From positions 1 through 22,226 of the forward strand of contig JAFEGS010000597.1 in assembly GCA_018239705.1 (NCBI GenBank): a stretch of 22,226 nt of DNA, read 5' to 3'. Each line of letters opens with the position of its first letter. Within the stretch, counting starts at the first letter, position 1. A program made the translations under genes and the position numbers. The stretch comes from Verrucomicrobiota bacterium. GTDB lineage: Bacteria; Chlamydiota; Chlamydiia; Chlamydiales; FEN-1388. The notes beneath the pieces were generated by a model, which saw only the letters and a program-made list of their open reading frames with translations, did no database searches and was not told the DNA's origin. This document shows positions 1 to 7,298 of the stretch, piece by piece.

Positions 1-1371
1 GAATTTATCACTCTCTATGGTAGAAGGCGCGTAGGCAAGACCTATCTTATCCGAGAGTTTTTTAGTAAGAAAAGGTGCCACTTTTTCCATGCAACAGGCC
101 TGCAAGGAGGGAAACTTCAGGTACAGCTAAGAAAATTTACAGAGGCCTTATCTCATACCTTTTTTGACAAAGTATCACTTGTACCACCAAAAAATTGGAA
201 CGAAGCATTCAATATACTAAACACACAAATAGCCAAATGCAAAGGCAAGGTGGTTATATTTTTGGATGAACTTCCCTGGCTTGCTACGAGAAAGTCGAAC
301 GTACTGCAAGAACTGGACTACTACTGGAATAGGTATTGGGCTGGAATGCCTAATGTTATTTTGGTTGTGTGTGGCTCTTCCGCTTCATGGCTTATTAAGA
401 AAATTATATATAACAAAGGTGGGCTACATAATAGGACAACATGTCAAATGAGACTCCTGCCCTTTACTCTTACAGAAACAAAAGAGTATCTTAAAAGCCG
501 AGGAGTTAGACTTACTAACAGCCATGTTTTGAGCCTATACATGGCCTTGGGCGGGATCCCTTATTATTTACGCTATGTAGAGGCAGGTTTAAGCGCACAG
601 CAAAACATACAGCGTATCATCTTTGAAGAAAATGGGCCCCTGTCAAGTGAATATGCTCGATTATTCGATTCATTATTTGAAAATGCTGCAGCATATAAAG
701 AACTTGTGGAGCTTATCTCACAAAAACGAGAAGGGTTATCAAGGGCTGAACTTGTTACAAAAGCTAAATTATCGGAAGCTGGCGGCCGGCTATCTGAACG
801 ATTACAAGATCTCGTAGCTACCTGTTTTATTGAAGAGTATGTTCCTTGGGGCCAAAAACGAGGTGAGTACTATAAGGTAGTTGATGAGTTTTGTCTGTTC
901 TATCTGTACTTTGTAGCACCTCACCTGGGAAAAAAATTTGCACATGACTATTGGATTCACCAAGCACAGCGCCCAACCTATTATGCATGGGCAGGCTATG
1001 CCTTTGAAGCAGTAGTCCTGAAGCATATAGATCGAGTACTGCGCGCTTTAGATATTCAAGCAAGTAGCACAATCGGTCCTTGGCGATTTATTGCTCGAGC
1101 CGGAGATGAAGAAAAAGGGGTTCAGATCGATCTTGTAATTGATAGAAGCGACAATGCAGTTACACTTTGCGAGATGAAATTCACCGACATCCCTTTTGCT
1201 GTAGATAAGGCCTATGCTGAGAAGCTACGGTATACAGTCGAATTATTCAAAAGAAAAACAGGGATAAGCAAACAGCATTTTGTTGCCTTTATAGCCTCAA
1301 GCGGGCTTAAAAATACGATGTATTCTGAAGAGATGGTCCAAAATGTAGTCACATTGGATGATTTATTTTAA
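1..1371 (+). CDS. AAA-family ATPase with C-terminal PD-(D/E)xK-like domain, 5' end missing
   Basis: The reading frame is open from the first base, so the N-terminus lies outside the window; 456 residues are visible. The first residues hold a Walker A motif, YGRRRVGKT (visible residues 6-14). Walker B is VVIFLDE (84-90), and a CGSSASWL stretch near 124 sits at a sensor-1-like position. This set is typical of the 'archaeal-type' ATPase_2 family often followed by DUF234. A winged-helix-like middle region follows. The end carries QIDLVID, then E391-M-K393, which looks like a PD-(D/E)xK nuclease core. Such ATPases are widespread accessory genes and their function is poorly defined. By eye the gene is AT-richer than the rest of the window, suggesting transfer. 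Its stop lies in a TTAA palindrome shared with the stop of nth on the other strand. An internal GTG at 250 is not the start, because Walker A lies upstream of it. The family call is firm; the role is unknown. Confidence 0.85.
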   Translation, partial: EFITLYGRRRVGKTYLIREFFSKKRCHFFHATGLQGGKLQVQLRKFTEALSHTFFDKVSLVPPKNWNEAFNILNTQIAKCKGKVVIFLDELPWLATRKSNVLQELDYYWNRYWAGMPNVILVVCGSSASWLIKKIIYNKGGLHNRTTCQMRLLPFTLTETKEYLKSRGVRLTNSHVLSLYMALGGIPYYLRYVEAGLSAQQNIQRIIFEENGPLSSEYARLFDSLFENAAAYKELVELISQKREGLSRAELVTKAKLSEAGGRLSERLQDLVATCFIEEYVPWGQKRGEYYKVVDEFCLFYLYFVAPHLGKKFAHDYWIHQAQRPTYYAWAGYAFEAVVLKHIDRVLRALDIQASSTIGPWRFIARAGDEEKGVQIDLVIDRSDNAVTLCEMKFTDIPFAVDKAYAEKLRYTVELFKRKTGISKQHFVAFIASSGLKNTMYSEEMVQNVVTLDDLF

Positions 1372-1988
1372 GGAGCTATCCAGCTACAGATAGGGCAGCT
1401 CTTTACCTCGTGGCCAATGGCTGGGCAAAATGTCCTGGCAAAGTAGATGATCTGGAGGTGGAGCCGAATCCAGTCTTCACGAGGAAAAAGCTTCTTGAGG
1501 TCTTCCTCCGTCTTTTTCACGCTCTTTCCGCTCGATAGCCCCCACCGCTTAGCGAGACGATGGATGTGGGTATCGACAGGGAAGGCCGGCTCCTTAAAGG
1601 CTTGGCACATGACGACAGATGCCGTTTTGTGGCCAACTCCGGGTAGCTCTTCGAGCTCTTCCAGAGTACCAGGCACTGCTCCATCATAGCTATCGAGCAG
1701 TATCTGCGACAGATCCTTTATTGCTTTTGACTTGGTAGGGGAAAGCCCGCAAGGGCGAATAATATCCTGGATCGTCTCGTAGGAGAGCGTAACCATTTTT
1801 TGGGGTGTATCGGCTTTGGCGAAGAGCGCCGGCGTGATGCGATTGACCCGCTCGTCAGTACAGCGAGCAGAAAGAAGCACGGCAATCAGTAATGTGTAGC
1901 TATCTTTGTGCTTTAGAGGCACTGCAGGGTCCGGAAAGAGCTCATCCAGGATTTCTTGTATCTTCTGCGCAACTTGCTTTTTTCTCAT
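1368..1988 (-). CDS. nth: Endonuclease III (DNA glycosylase/AP lyase)
   Basis: Base-excision repair enzyme that removes oxidised pyrimidines and cleaves the abasic site. The 206-residue protein has the helix-hairpin-helix ELPGVGHKTASVV at about 114-126, containing the catalytic Lys121, and the catalytic Asp139 in PVDTHIHR. The C-terminus holds three cysteines, C188, C198 and C201 (spacing x9, x2), and ends five residues after the last one. The classic 4Fe-4S loop needs four cysteines (C-x6-C-x2-C-x5-C), so the cluster is probably absent or altered. The ATG at 1988 is divergent from the aminopeptidase gene. The gene runs tail-to-tail into the upstream ATPase with a 4-base overlap. nth near mnmE and psd matches chlamydial gene order as I recall it. 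Confidence 0.95.
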   Translation of the reverse strand: MRKKQVAQKIQEILDELFPDPAVPLKHKDSYTLLIAVLLSARCTDERVNRITPALFAKADTPQKMVTLSYETIQDIIRPCGLSPTKSKAIKDLSQILLDSYDGAVPGTLEELEELPGVGHKTASVVMCQAFKEPAFPVDTHIHRLAKRWGLSSGKSVKKTEEDLKKLFPREDWIRLHLQIIYFARTFCPAIGHEVKSCPICSWIAP

Positions 1989-2044
1989 AGCCCCACTACT
2001 CTTCCATAAGGTTCTATTTTATGCAATCAGGAGTAGCAGTAATT

Positions 2045-3163
2045 ATGAGAGATCCACGAGTAGATAAATGGGCAGATGTCTTAGTCAATTATTCCTTAGA
2101 GGCCAAATCTGGAGAGCGGGCTGTTATTTCAGCTGATATCGAGGCCATGCCGCTCGTTGAGGCTTGCTACGAGAAATTCCTTATAGCCAATGTCTACGCA
2201 GAACTGTTTCTTACCTACAAAGGGCTTTCTGAAACCCTCTTCAAATATGGATCGGATGAGATCATTGCCACCACCCCACCTGGCCTGCGCTGCGCTGTCG
2301 AACAGTGTGATCTCTATCTTGGCATAGGCGCCGACGCAAACCTGAAGCTTTTGACTAATGTCCCCTTGAAAAAACAGAGCCTTGCGGCCCAAGCTCGCTC
2401 TTCCATCGTTACGAGTCTTCTTCAGCGCTATGCTGCAAAGCAGGTGCGCTGGGTCTATACGCACTTCCCCACACCAGGCGCAGCTCAAGAGGCAGAGATG
2501 GGAACAAAGGAGTACGAAGAGTTCATATGTACACTTGGCTTCCTAAACGAAGCAAACCCCATTCACCACTGGGAAGCACTTTCGAGTAAACAAAAAGCGA
2601 TAATCAATTTTCTTGAAACAAAAAAGGAGCTCCACTTCAAAAATGGAGCAGGGACAGACTTACATGTCAATATCGAGAGCATGAAATGGGTAAACTGCTG
2701 CGGCAAAATCAATTTCCCCGATGGAGAGGTCTACACAGGGCCTAATCTAAACGCTCCGGATGGAGGTGTGAATGGCATCGCCCGCTTCTCCTTTCCAACG
2801 CTCTATCGCAATGTAGAGGCGAGAGACATCGAATTAGTTTTTGAAAAGGGCGCCGTTACACGGGCAAAAGCCTCCAAAGGAGAGGATTTTCTTAAAGAGA
2901 TGATCTCTCAAGACCCTGGGGCCAAATTTGCGGGAGAAATTGCCATCGGCACCAACTACCACATGCAGCGAATCACCAAAAACATCCTCTACGACGAAAA
3001 ATTTGGCGGCACCTTTCATCTCGCATTGGGCAAGGGCTATCCACAAACGGGAAATACGAACGAGTCGGCCCTGCATTGGGACATTATTTTCGATCTTCGT
3101 CAGAATGGCTCAATTACTGCCGATGGAGAGCTTTTTTTCAAGAATGGTAAATTTTTAACTTGA
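2045..3163 (+). CDS. M29-family metallo-aminopeptidase
   Basis: Thermophilic-type aminopeptidase (AmpS/aminopeptidase T family), a cytoplasmic two-metal exopeptidase. The family signature is clear: DPRVDKWADVLVNYS at the N-terminus, FPDGEVYTGP, GEIAIGTN, ILYDEKFGGTFHLALG and NESALHWD, which together supply the Glu, His and Asp metal ligands. Length (372 residues from this start) is normal for the family. I chose the ATG at 2045 because family homology begins there and an AGGAG lies at 2029-2033. An in-frame ATG at 2021 with AAGG at 2008-2011 would add eight residues and cannot be excluded. The last 9 bases overlap the convergent gene that ends at 3155. No unusual residues were seen. Confidence 0.92.
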   Translation: MRDPRVDKWADVLVNYSLEAKSGERAVISADIEAMPLVEACYEKFLIANVYAELFLTYKGLSETLFKYGSDEIIATTPPGLRCAVEQCDLYLGIGADANLKLLTNVPLKKQSLAAQARSSIVTSLLQRYAAKQVRWVYTHFPTPGAAQEAEMGTKEYEEFICTLGFLNEANPIHHWEALSSKQKAIINFLETKKELHFKNGAGTDLHVNIESMKWVNCCGKINFPDGEVYTGPNLNAPDGGVNGIARFSFPTLYRNVEARDIELVFEKGAVTRAKASKGEDFLKEMISQDPGAKFAGEIAIGTNYHMQRITKNILYDEKFGGTFHLALGKGYPQTGNTNESALHWDIIFDLRQNGSITADGELFFKNGKFLT

Positions 3164-4072
3164 GTTTTCGAGGGCCAGGTTTCTGATCTGGTTTGTAAGT
3201 TCATAAAGTGCACCATCTGCCATTGTTGGGAAAACGAGCGTCTTGACCGCATGGTGAGGAGATGCGAGCTTACAGCCGAGTAGCCGTGCTTGAGGCACTG
3301 GATCTCTTTCGTAAGGCTCAATAAAGGAGATGCTTTTTTGCCCATTTTCTAGCTCAGCTTCTTCATCGTGCAGCAATCCAAGCGCTACTCCATATGGCCC
3401 TGCAATATATCCATAAGCAGAAAATTCAGATTTAGGGATACAGATTGCATAGAGATCTCCCAAAGGCTCATACGAGTCCTCTTTTGCATATATTTTCGAT
3501 ACAATCTTCTCAAATCGCTCGATCAGTCCCCTATTGAGAAGATGGTGCAGCGTGGTTGCATAGGTCATATCAACGAGCCTTCTCGGAGAGAGTACATGAC
3601 TTATTGCAGACTCATTATGGGAGCTATTAGTGAGGATATAGTCTACAGAAATCAAAAATGTCCGATGGCTGTCATCTGTACAATCTTTTCGCGCTTTAAT
3701 GTTTTCCTTGTACCATTCTACGTCCTCATCTGTACCAGAAAAGAGCGAGGGATGGCGAAGGAGTGTCTCGAAGGGAGATGCTTCTTGAGAAGAGAGCGCC
3801 CTATTTAAAATATTGAGGCTTAACTGCCTGCGACTTGCTCCATGAGAAAAGACATAGTGCGACTGCTTCACCTCTTCAAGCACTTCTAGCACTCTTCCAA
3901 AAGAGATCTGTACCTCACGAGGAGTCGATCCATAAAATTCATTTAAATTTCTGATCTTTTCTCTAATTACCGGATGTGCGTTCAATCGCTCCAGCTCATG
4001 CGCACCACGAGGTACATATCTACTGTAGACCATCTGTAAGTGATGCAGTTCAAAATTAGATAGAGGTAACAT
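3155..4072 (-). CDS. Hypothetical protein, 305 residues
   Basis: I do not recognise this protein. It begins MLPLSNFELHHLQMVYSRY and looks soluble and mixed alpha/beta, with no signal peptide or membrane segment. Charged helical stretches fill the first half. The second half contains GYIAGPYGVALGLLHDEE, FIEPYERDPVPQARLLGCKL and a helical C-terminus. It lies 9 bases downstream of mnmE on the same strand, so the two are probably co-transcribed. It overlaps the convergent aminopeptidase gene by 9 bases. An internal Met14 is another possible start, since no strong ribosome binding site precedes 4072. It could be a lineage-specific chlamydial protein. The ORF is well supported by length and packing; the function is unknown. 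Confidence 0.75.
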   Translation of the reverse strand: MLPLSNFELHHLQMVYSRYVPRGAHELERLNAHPVIREKIRNLNEFYGSTPREVQISFGRVLEVLEEVKQSHYVFSHGASRRQLSLNILNRALSSQEASPFETLLRHPSLFSGTDEDVEWYKENIKARKDCTDDSHRTFLISVDYILTNSSHNESAISHVLSPRRLVDMTYATTLHHLLNRGLIERFEKIVSKIYAKEDSYEPLGDLYAICIPKSEFSAYGYIAGPYGVALGLLHDEEAELENGQKSISFIEPYERDPVPQARLLGCKLASPHHAVKTLVFPTMADGALYELTNQIRNLALENSS

Positions 4073-4081
4073 AGGCTTTGA

Positions 4082-5452
4082 TTATTTCCCGATACAAAAT
4101 TTAGAAAAGACAGCTGTCAGGATATCCTCAGTGATATTGGTACCGATGATTGTCCCAAGAGAAGAGAGCGCCTGCCTCATGTCAAACGAGATAAACTCTG
4201 CAGAGTCGTTTCTTTTCAAAGCGGCAATCACATTCATGCAAGAGTCTCTTGCTTGTACAAGAGCATCTTTATGGCGCAGCGAGGTGATCACCACCTCATT
4301 TCTGTAGGGTGTTCCCCCCTTCCAGATCACCTGGTCGATCTCTGTTTCAAGCTTTTCCAGGCCAATACGCTGCTGCGCTGAAACCTCTACGATGCGTGAA
4401 AAGGGAAGCTCCGGCAGTGGGCGCTCATAGGCAAGATCTACTTTATTCCAGATCGCGATGGTCTTATCCTGGGGCAGATCGCAAAGCATGTCGTAGGGGA
4501 TTGTCGATGTGACATCGAGCACAAAGAGCACAATATCTGAGCGTTCAATCACCTTCTTAGAGCGGCGAATACCCTCCTCCTCAATAGCCTCTGCACCCTC
4601 TCGGATTCCGGCAGTGTCTGTGAGACGAAGATGAAAGCCATTGAGGCGAAGATCATCCTCAACAAGATCTCTCGTCGTACCAGGGATGGGGGAGACAATC
4701 GCCCGCTCCTTTCGCAATAACGCATTCATGAGCGATGACTTACCGACGTTGGGGCTTCCCACGAGGCATACCGATACCCCCTCTTGGATCATCTTTCCTG
4801 CATGAAACCCGTCGATGAGCTTTTCCATCTCTGCCACGGCCTCTTCAATAGTCTCGATCACCTCGTTTTGGGAGGCAAACTCGAGGTCTTCTTCAGGAAA
4901 ATCGACCCACGCCTCAAGAATAGCGGCGATATCTATAAGTTTATTTTGAAAATAAGCAATTTTTTTAGATAGCAGGCCTTCGAGCTGCTGCTCGGCACAG
5001 CTTAGGGCGATTTCATTTCGCGCCCCGATTTTAGCCTGGATTGCCTCTGCTTGCGCCAGGTCTATCTTGCCATTGAGAAAGGCCTTGAAGCTAAATTCTC
5101 CGGGAAGTGCCGGCTTTGCCCCTGCTGCAATAATGGCCTCCAGCACCCGTCGGCAAATGAGCGCGCCTCCATGGCAATGGATTTCCACCGTATCTTCGCC
5201 TGTAAAAGAGCGAGGACCCTTCATGACGAGAAGGAGCACCTCATCGATGATCTGAGCATCAGGGCCTATCACCTTACCTAAGTGCGCCGTGTGGCTCTCA
5301 TAGCGAACTACCGGACCTGAAAATATTTTTGACGCGACTTCGATAGCCTCTGATCCGCTTATGCGGATAATCGCAATGCCTCCCTCGCCGGGAGGTGTCG
5401 CCACCGCAGCAATCGTCTCACCCGGGACATAGGGCCGATGAACAAATTCCAT
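4082..5452 (-). CDS. mnmE: tRNA modification GTPase MnmE
   Basis: With MnmG, this enzyme installs the carboxymethylaminomethyl group (or related) on U34 of certain tRNAs. The 456-residue length is typical. The N-terminal tetrahydrofolate-binding domain starts with TIAAVATPPGEGGIAIIRISG (13-33). The inserted Ras-like G domain has G1 GSPNVGKSS (232-240), a TTRD switch (259-262), G3 DTAG (279-282) and G4 NKVD (336-339). The protein ends in the conserved C-I-G-K (453-456), carrying the catalytic cysteine. A good promoter lies just upstream (5476-5504), and AGGA precedes the ATG. The 305-residue gene follows 9 bases downstream. The product acts in the cytoplasm. Confidence is very high. Confidence 0.98.
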   Translation of the reverse strand: MEFVHRPYVPGETIAAVATPPGEGGIAIIRISGSEAIEVASKIFSGPVVRYESHTAHLGKVIGPDAQIIDEVLLLVMKGPRSFTGEDTVEIHCHGGALICRRVLEAIIAAGAKPALPGEFSFKAFLNGKIDLAQAEAIQAKIGARNEIALSCAEQQLEGLLSKKIAYFQNKLIDIAAILEAWVDFPEEDLEFASQNEVIETIEEAVAEMEKLIDGFHAGKMIQEGVSVCLVGSPNVGKSSLMNALLRKERAIVSPIPGTTRDLVEDDLRLNGFHLRLTDTAGIREGAEAIEEEGIRRSKKVIERSDIVLFVLDVTSTIPYDMLCDLPQDKTIAIWNKVDLAYERPLPELPFSRIVEVSAQQRIGLEKLETEIDQVIWKGGTPYRNEVVITSLRHKDALVQARDSCMNVIAALKRNDSAEFISFDMRQALSSLGTIIGTNITEDILTAVFSKFCIGK

Positions 5453-5475
5453 AAAATCCTGTAAAATTTCTAAAA

Positions 5476-5504
5476 ATTTTAACAGATAATTACTTTAATT
5501 CCAA
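5476..5504 (-). promoter_or_regulatory. Predicted housekeeping promoter for mnmE
   Basis: Read on the minus strand, TTGGAA (5499-5504) is followed by a 17-base spacer and TAAAAT (5476-5481). This matches the sigma-70/sigma-66 consensus at 4 of 6 and 5 of 6 positions. It lies 24 bases upstream of the mnmE start in an 87-base divergent gap. Confidence 0.5.
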
Positions 5505-5511
5505 CTTCGCA

Positions 5512-5517
5512 TATACT
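5512..5517 (+). promoter_or_regulatory. Predicted -10 element for the small secreted protein
   Basis: TATACT lies 22 bases upstream of the ATG at 5540, in the divergent gap next to mnmE. No good -35 hexamer is seen at 16-18 bases, so this is a weak call. AGGA at 5527-5530 is the likely ribosome binding site. Confidence 0.3.
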
Positions 5518-5539
5518 TATTGCAACCAGGAAATTTTCT

Positions 5540-5914
5540 ATGAAATTTTGTATACTATGGCTTCTTTTTGCCTCTTGTGTTTGCCCCCAATTTGTACACG
5601 CAGAGAGCGTTGTCTCTTTTGAACCAAGGGATGATATGGCAAGGCTCGATGGGCTCATCACAGGGACCGAAGAGAACCTTCGCAGAGAAAAGGCCCTGCG
5701 CGAAATCCTCATAGAATACAAAAAAGCAGAGACTGAGGCCATCAAAAATCCAAATGATTCTGACAAGCTTTCAAAACTTGTACAACTTGCAAAAAAGGCC
5801 TATAACGCCATTGTAGAAGCATCTTTAGAAGATTATTTTTCTCCTCAGTTCCTTGAAGAGCTCAAAAAACTGTCCCAGATAGCGGAACGAAAGAATGTCC
5901 CGGCACCTAAATAG
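5540..5914 (+). CDS. Small secreted/periplasmic protein, function unknown
   Basis: A 124-residue protein with a clear signal peptide: MKFCILWLLFASCVCPQFVHA, probable cleavage after the A-x-A-like VHA at residue 21. The mature part is about 100 residues, highly charged and almost entirely helical by eye (RREKALREILIEYKKAETEA, then KLSKLVQLAKKAYNAIVEAS), which suggests a coiled coil or helical bundle. There are no cysteines after the signal. A lipoprotein is unlikely because the residues before Cys13 (F-A-S) fit a lipobox poorly. The 3' end overlaps psd by 20 bases, so the two are translationally linked. I do not recognise the family. Confidence 0.7.
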   Translation: MKFCILWLLFASCVCPQFVHAESVVSFEPRDDMARLDGLITGTEENLRREKALREILIEYKKAETEAIKNPNDSDKLSKLVQLAKKAYNAIVEASLEDYFSPQFLEELKKLSQIAERKNVPAPK

Positions 5915-6809
5915 TATTTTTTATATAGAGCGACAAACCGGGAATGTTGAAAAGGAAGAGATACTGGGAGAGGGCGCAATCCGCTTTCTCTACGGCTCAA
6001 CTCTCCTCTCTCGAACTATTGGAAGGCTTGTATTGAATGGCTTTGCAAAATGGCCGCCCTGCTCTGCCATCTACGGCTGGCTACAGAAAAGAGCACGCTC
6101 AAAGCGTAAAATCATCCCCTTTATCAACCACTTCCAGGTAGACGCAAGCGAGTTCGAACAGAGCCCCGAGCAGTTTTCTTCCTTTAATGATTTTTTTATC
6201 AGAAAACTGAAAAGTGAATGCAGACCGATAAGCCACTCACCTGCTGTCATCCCTGCTGATGGGCGCTACACCTTCTTTACTGATCTCAGCTCCTCTACTC
6301 CCTTTTCAGTTAAAAATAGGACATTCTGCCTTAAAACTATCCTGCGAGATAGCACGCTTGCAACACGCTATGAAGGTGGAAGTCTTGTCATCGCCAGGCT
6401 CTGCCCTACCGATTGTCACCGCTTCTACTTTCCTATTGATTGCGTTCCAGGAACTACTGAAGAGATCAATGGAAAGCTCTTTTCTGTGAACCCCATTGCC
6501 ACCAAAGACAACCCCTGGATCTGGGGCGCCAACAGGCGCTATCTCACCATCCTCTCCTCAGAGCACTTTGGCAAGGTGGCTTTTTTAGAAGTAGGTGCAA
6601 CGAACGTAGGCACCGTCATACAGACCTACACTCCGGGAAAAACGTACCATAAGGGCGAAGAGAAGGGCTATTTCTCCTTTGGAGGATCAGCGCTGCTCCT
6701 CTTTTTTGAACGGGGTAAAATAGAGTTTAGTGACGACCTTCTCGAGGCCTCCAAAAGAAGGCTCGAGATCAGATGCCTCATAGGACAGCCGCTATCGTCT
6801 CTCTCCTAA
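5895..6809 (+). CDS. psd: Phosphatidylserine decarboxylase proenzyme
   Basis: This enzyme makes phosphatidylethanolamine from phosphatidylserine at the inner membrane. It is a self-cleaving pyruvoyl enzyme. The 304-residue protein has FNDFFIRKLK (98-106), PADG with Asp122, CPTDCHRFYFP with His175, VGATNVGTV (233-241), and the self-cleavage site FGGS with Ser265, giving a short alpha chain of about 40 residues. Asp122, His175 and Ser265 would form the processing triad known for this family. The site reads GGS rather than the E. coli LGST, as in many longer PSD proteins. The start overlaps the upstream secreted-protein gene by 20 bases. The end overlaps the convergent membrane-protein gene by 18 bases. 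psd near mnmE and nth agrees with chlamydial synteny as I recall it. Confidence 0.96.
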   Translation: MSRHLNSIFYIERQTGNVEKEEILGEGAIRFLYGSTLLSRTIGRLVLNGFAKWPPCSAIYGWLQKRARSKRKIIPFINHFQVDASEFEQSPEQFSSFNDFFIRKLKSECRPISHSPAVIPADGRYTFFTDLSSSTPFSVKNRTFCLKTILRDSTLATRYEGGSLVIARLCPTDCHRFYFPIDCVPGTTEEINGKLFSVNPIATKDNPWIWGANRRYLTILSSEHFGKVAFLEVGATNVGTVIQTYTPGKTYHKGEEKGYFSFGGSALLLFFERGKIEFSDDLLEASKRRLEIRCLIGQPLSSLS

Positions 6810-7298
6810 AAAGAGCACGCGGACCTTATCCACACCCACCGCATAGATAAGCTCACGATAGGCCTCCATGATGAACAGAAGCAGCAAGAGCCAGATTTGG
6901 GGCAGCCAAAACTCCATCTGCGTCAGCTCTCTAGCAATACCATCACAGACAAGCCCTATGCTCTCATGTTCAAAGAGCTTAGGCACTGCGCGGTCGAGAA
7001 TGCGAAAAAAGAGGGTACAGACGAGATAGATCAGCGTCTTCCAGCAGGTAGTGTAGATGAGCGGCTTGTGGCTGTAGCGCTCAATAATGGGCAGATAGTC
7101 GGAGAGGATAATCACCTTGGCCATCATCATGGCTGAAACAAAGATGGTCGCAAAGCCGGCGTAGGCCTCTCCCGTCTCTTTTGATTTTAAAAGCCGCACC
7201 AGATCTGCAAGGCTAAAAATCACAAAGAAGAAGAGAAAAAGCGGGACCATACGCTTGAACTCTGTCCTGCATATTTGAAAAAATTTCTTCATGCTCAC
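6792..7298 (-). CDS. Conserved inner-membrane protein, function unknown
   Basis: A 168-residue protein with four predicted membrane segments, at about 18-36, 47-65, 83-100 and 130-148. It has a basic N-terminus (KKFFQICRTEFKR) and a basic C-terminal tail (KVRVLFLGERR). The stretch SHKPLIYTTCWKTLIYLV resembles, from memory, a family of short bacterial membrane proteins without known function. The most distal start is a GTG at 7298 that overlaps the uvrB stop as GTGA. An ATG two codons later (7292) is the alternative. Either way it is the last gene of the thyX-trpS-uvrB operon and likely translationally coupled. Its 3' end overlaps psd by 18 bases. Confidence 0.75.
   Translation of the reverse strand: MSMKKFFQICRTEFKRMVPLFLFFFVIFSLADLVRLLKSKETGEAYAGFATIFVSAMMMAKVIILSDYLPIIERYSHKPLIYTTCWKTLIYLVCTLFFRILDRAVPKLFEHESIGLVCDGIARELTQMEFWLPQIWLLLLLFIMEAYRELIYAVGVDKVRVLFLGERR

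Noticed and set aside
250..1371. GTG at 250 as the start of the first gene
   Set aside because: The frame is open from base 1 and encodes Walker A upstream, so the gene is 5'-truncated by the window edge.
5895..5914. Frameshift joining the small secreted protein and psd
   Set aside because: Both products have sensible ends of their own; the psd start agrees with family length, so this is an ordinary overlap.
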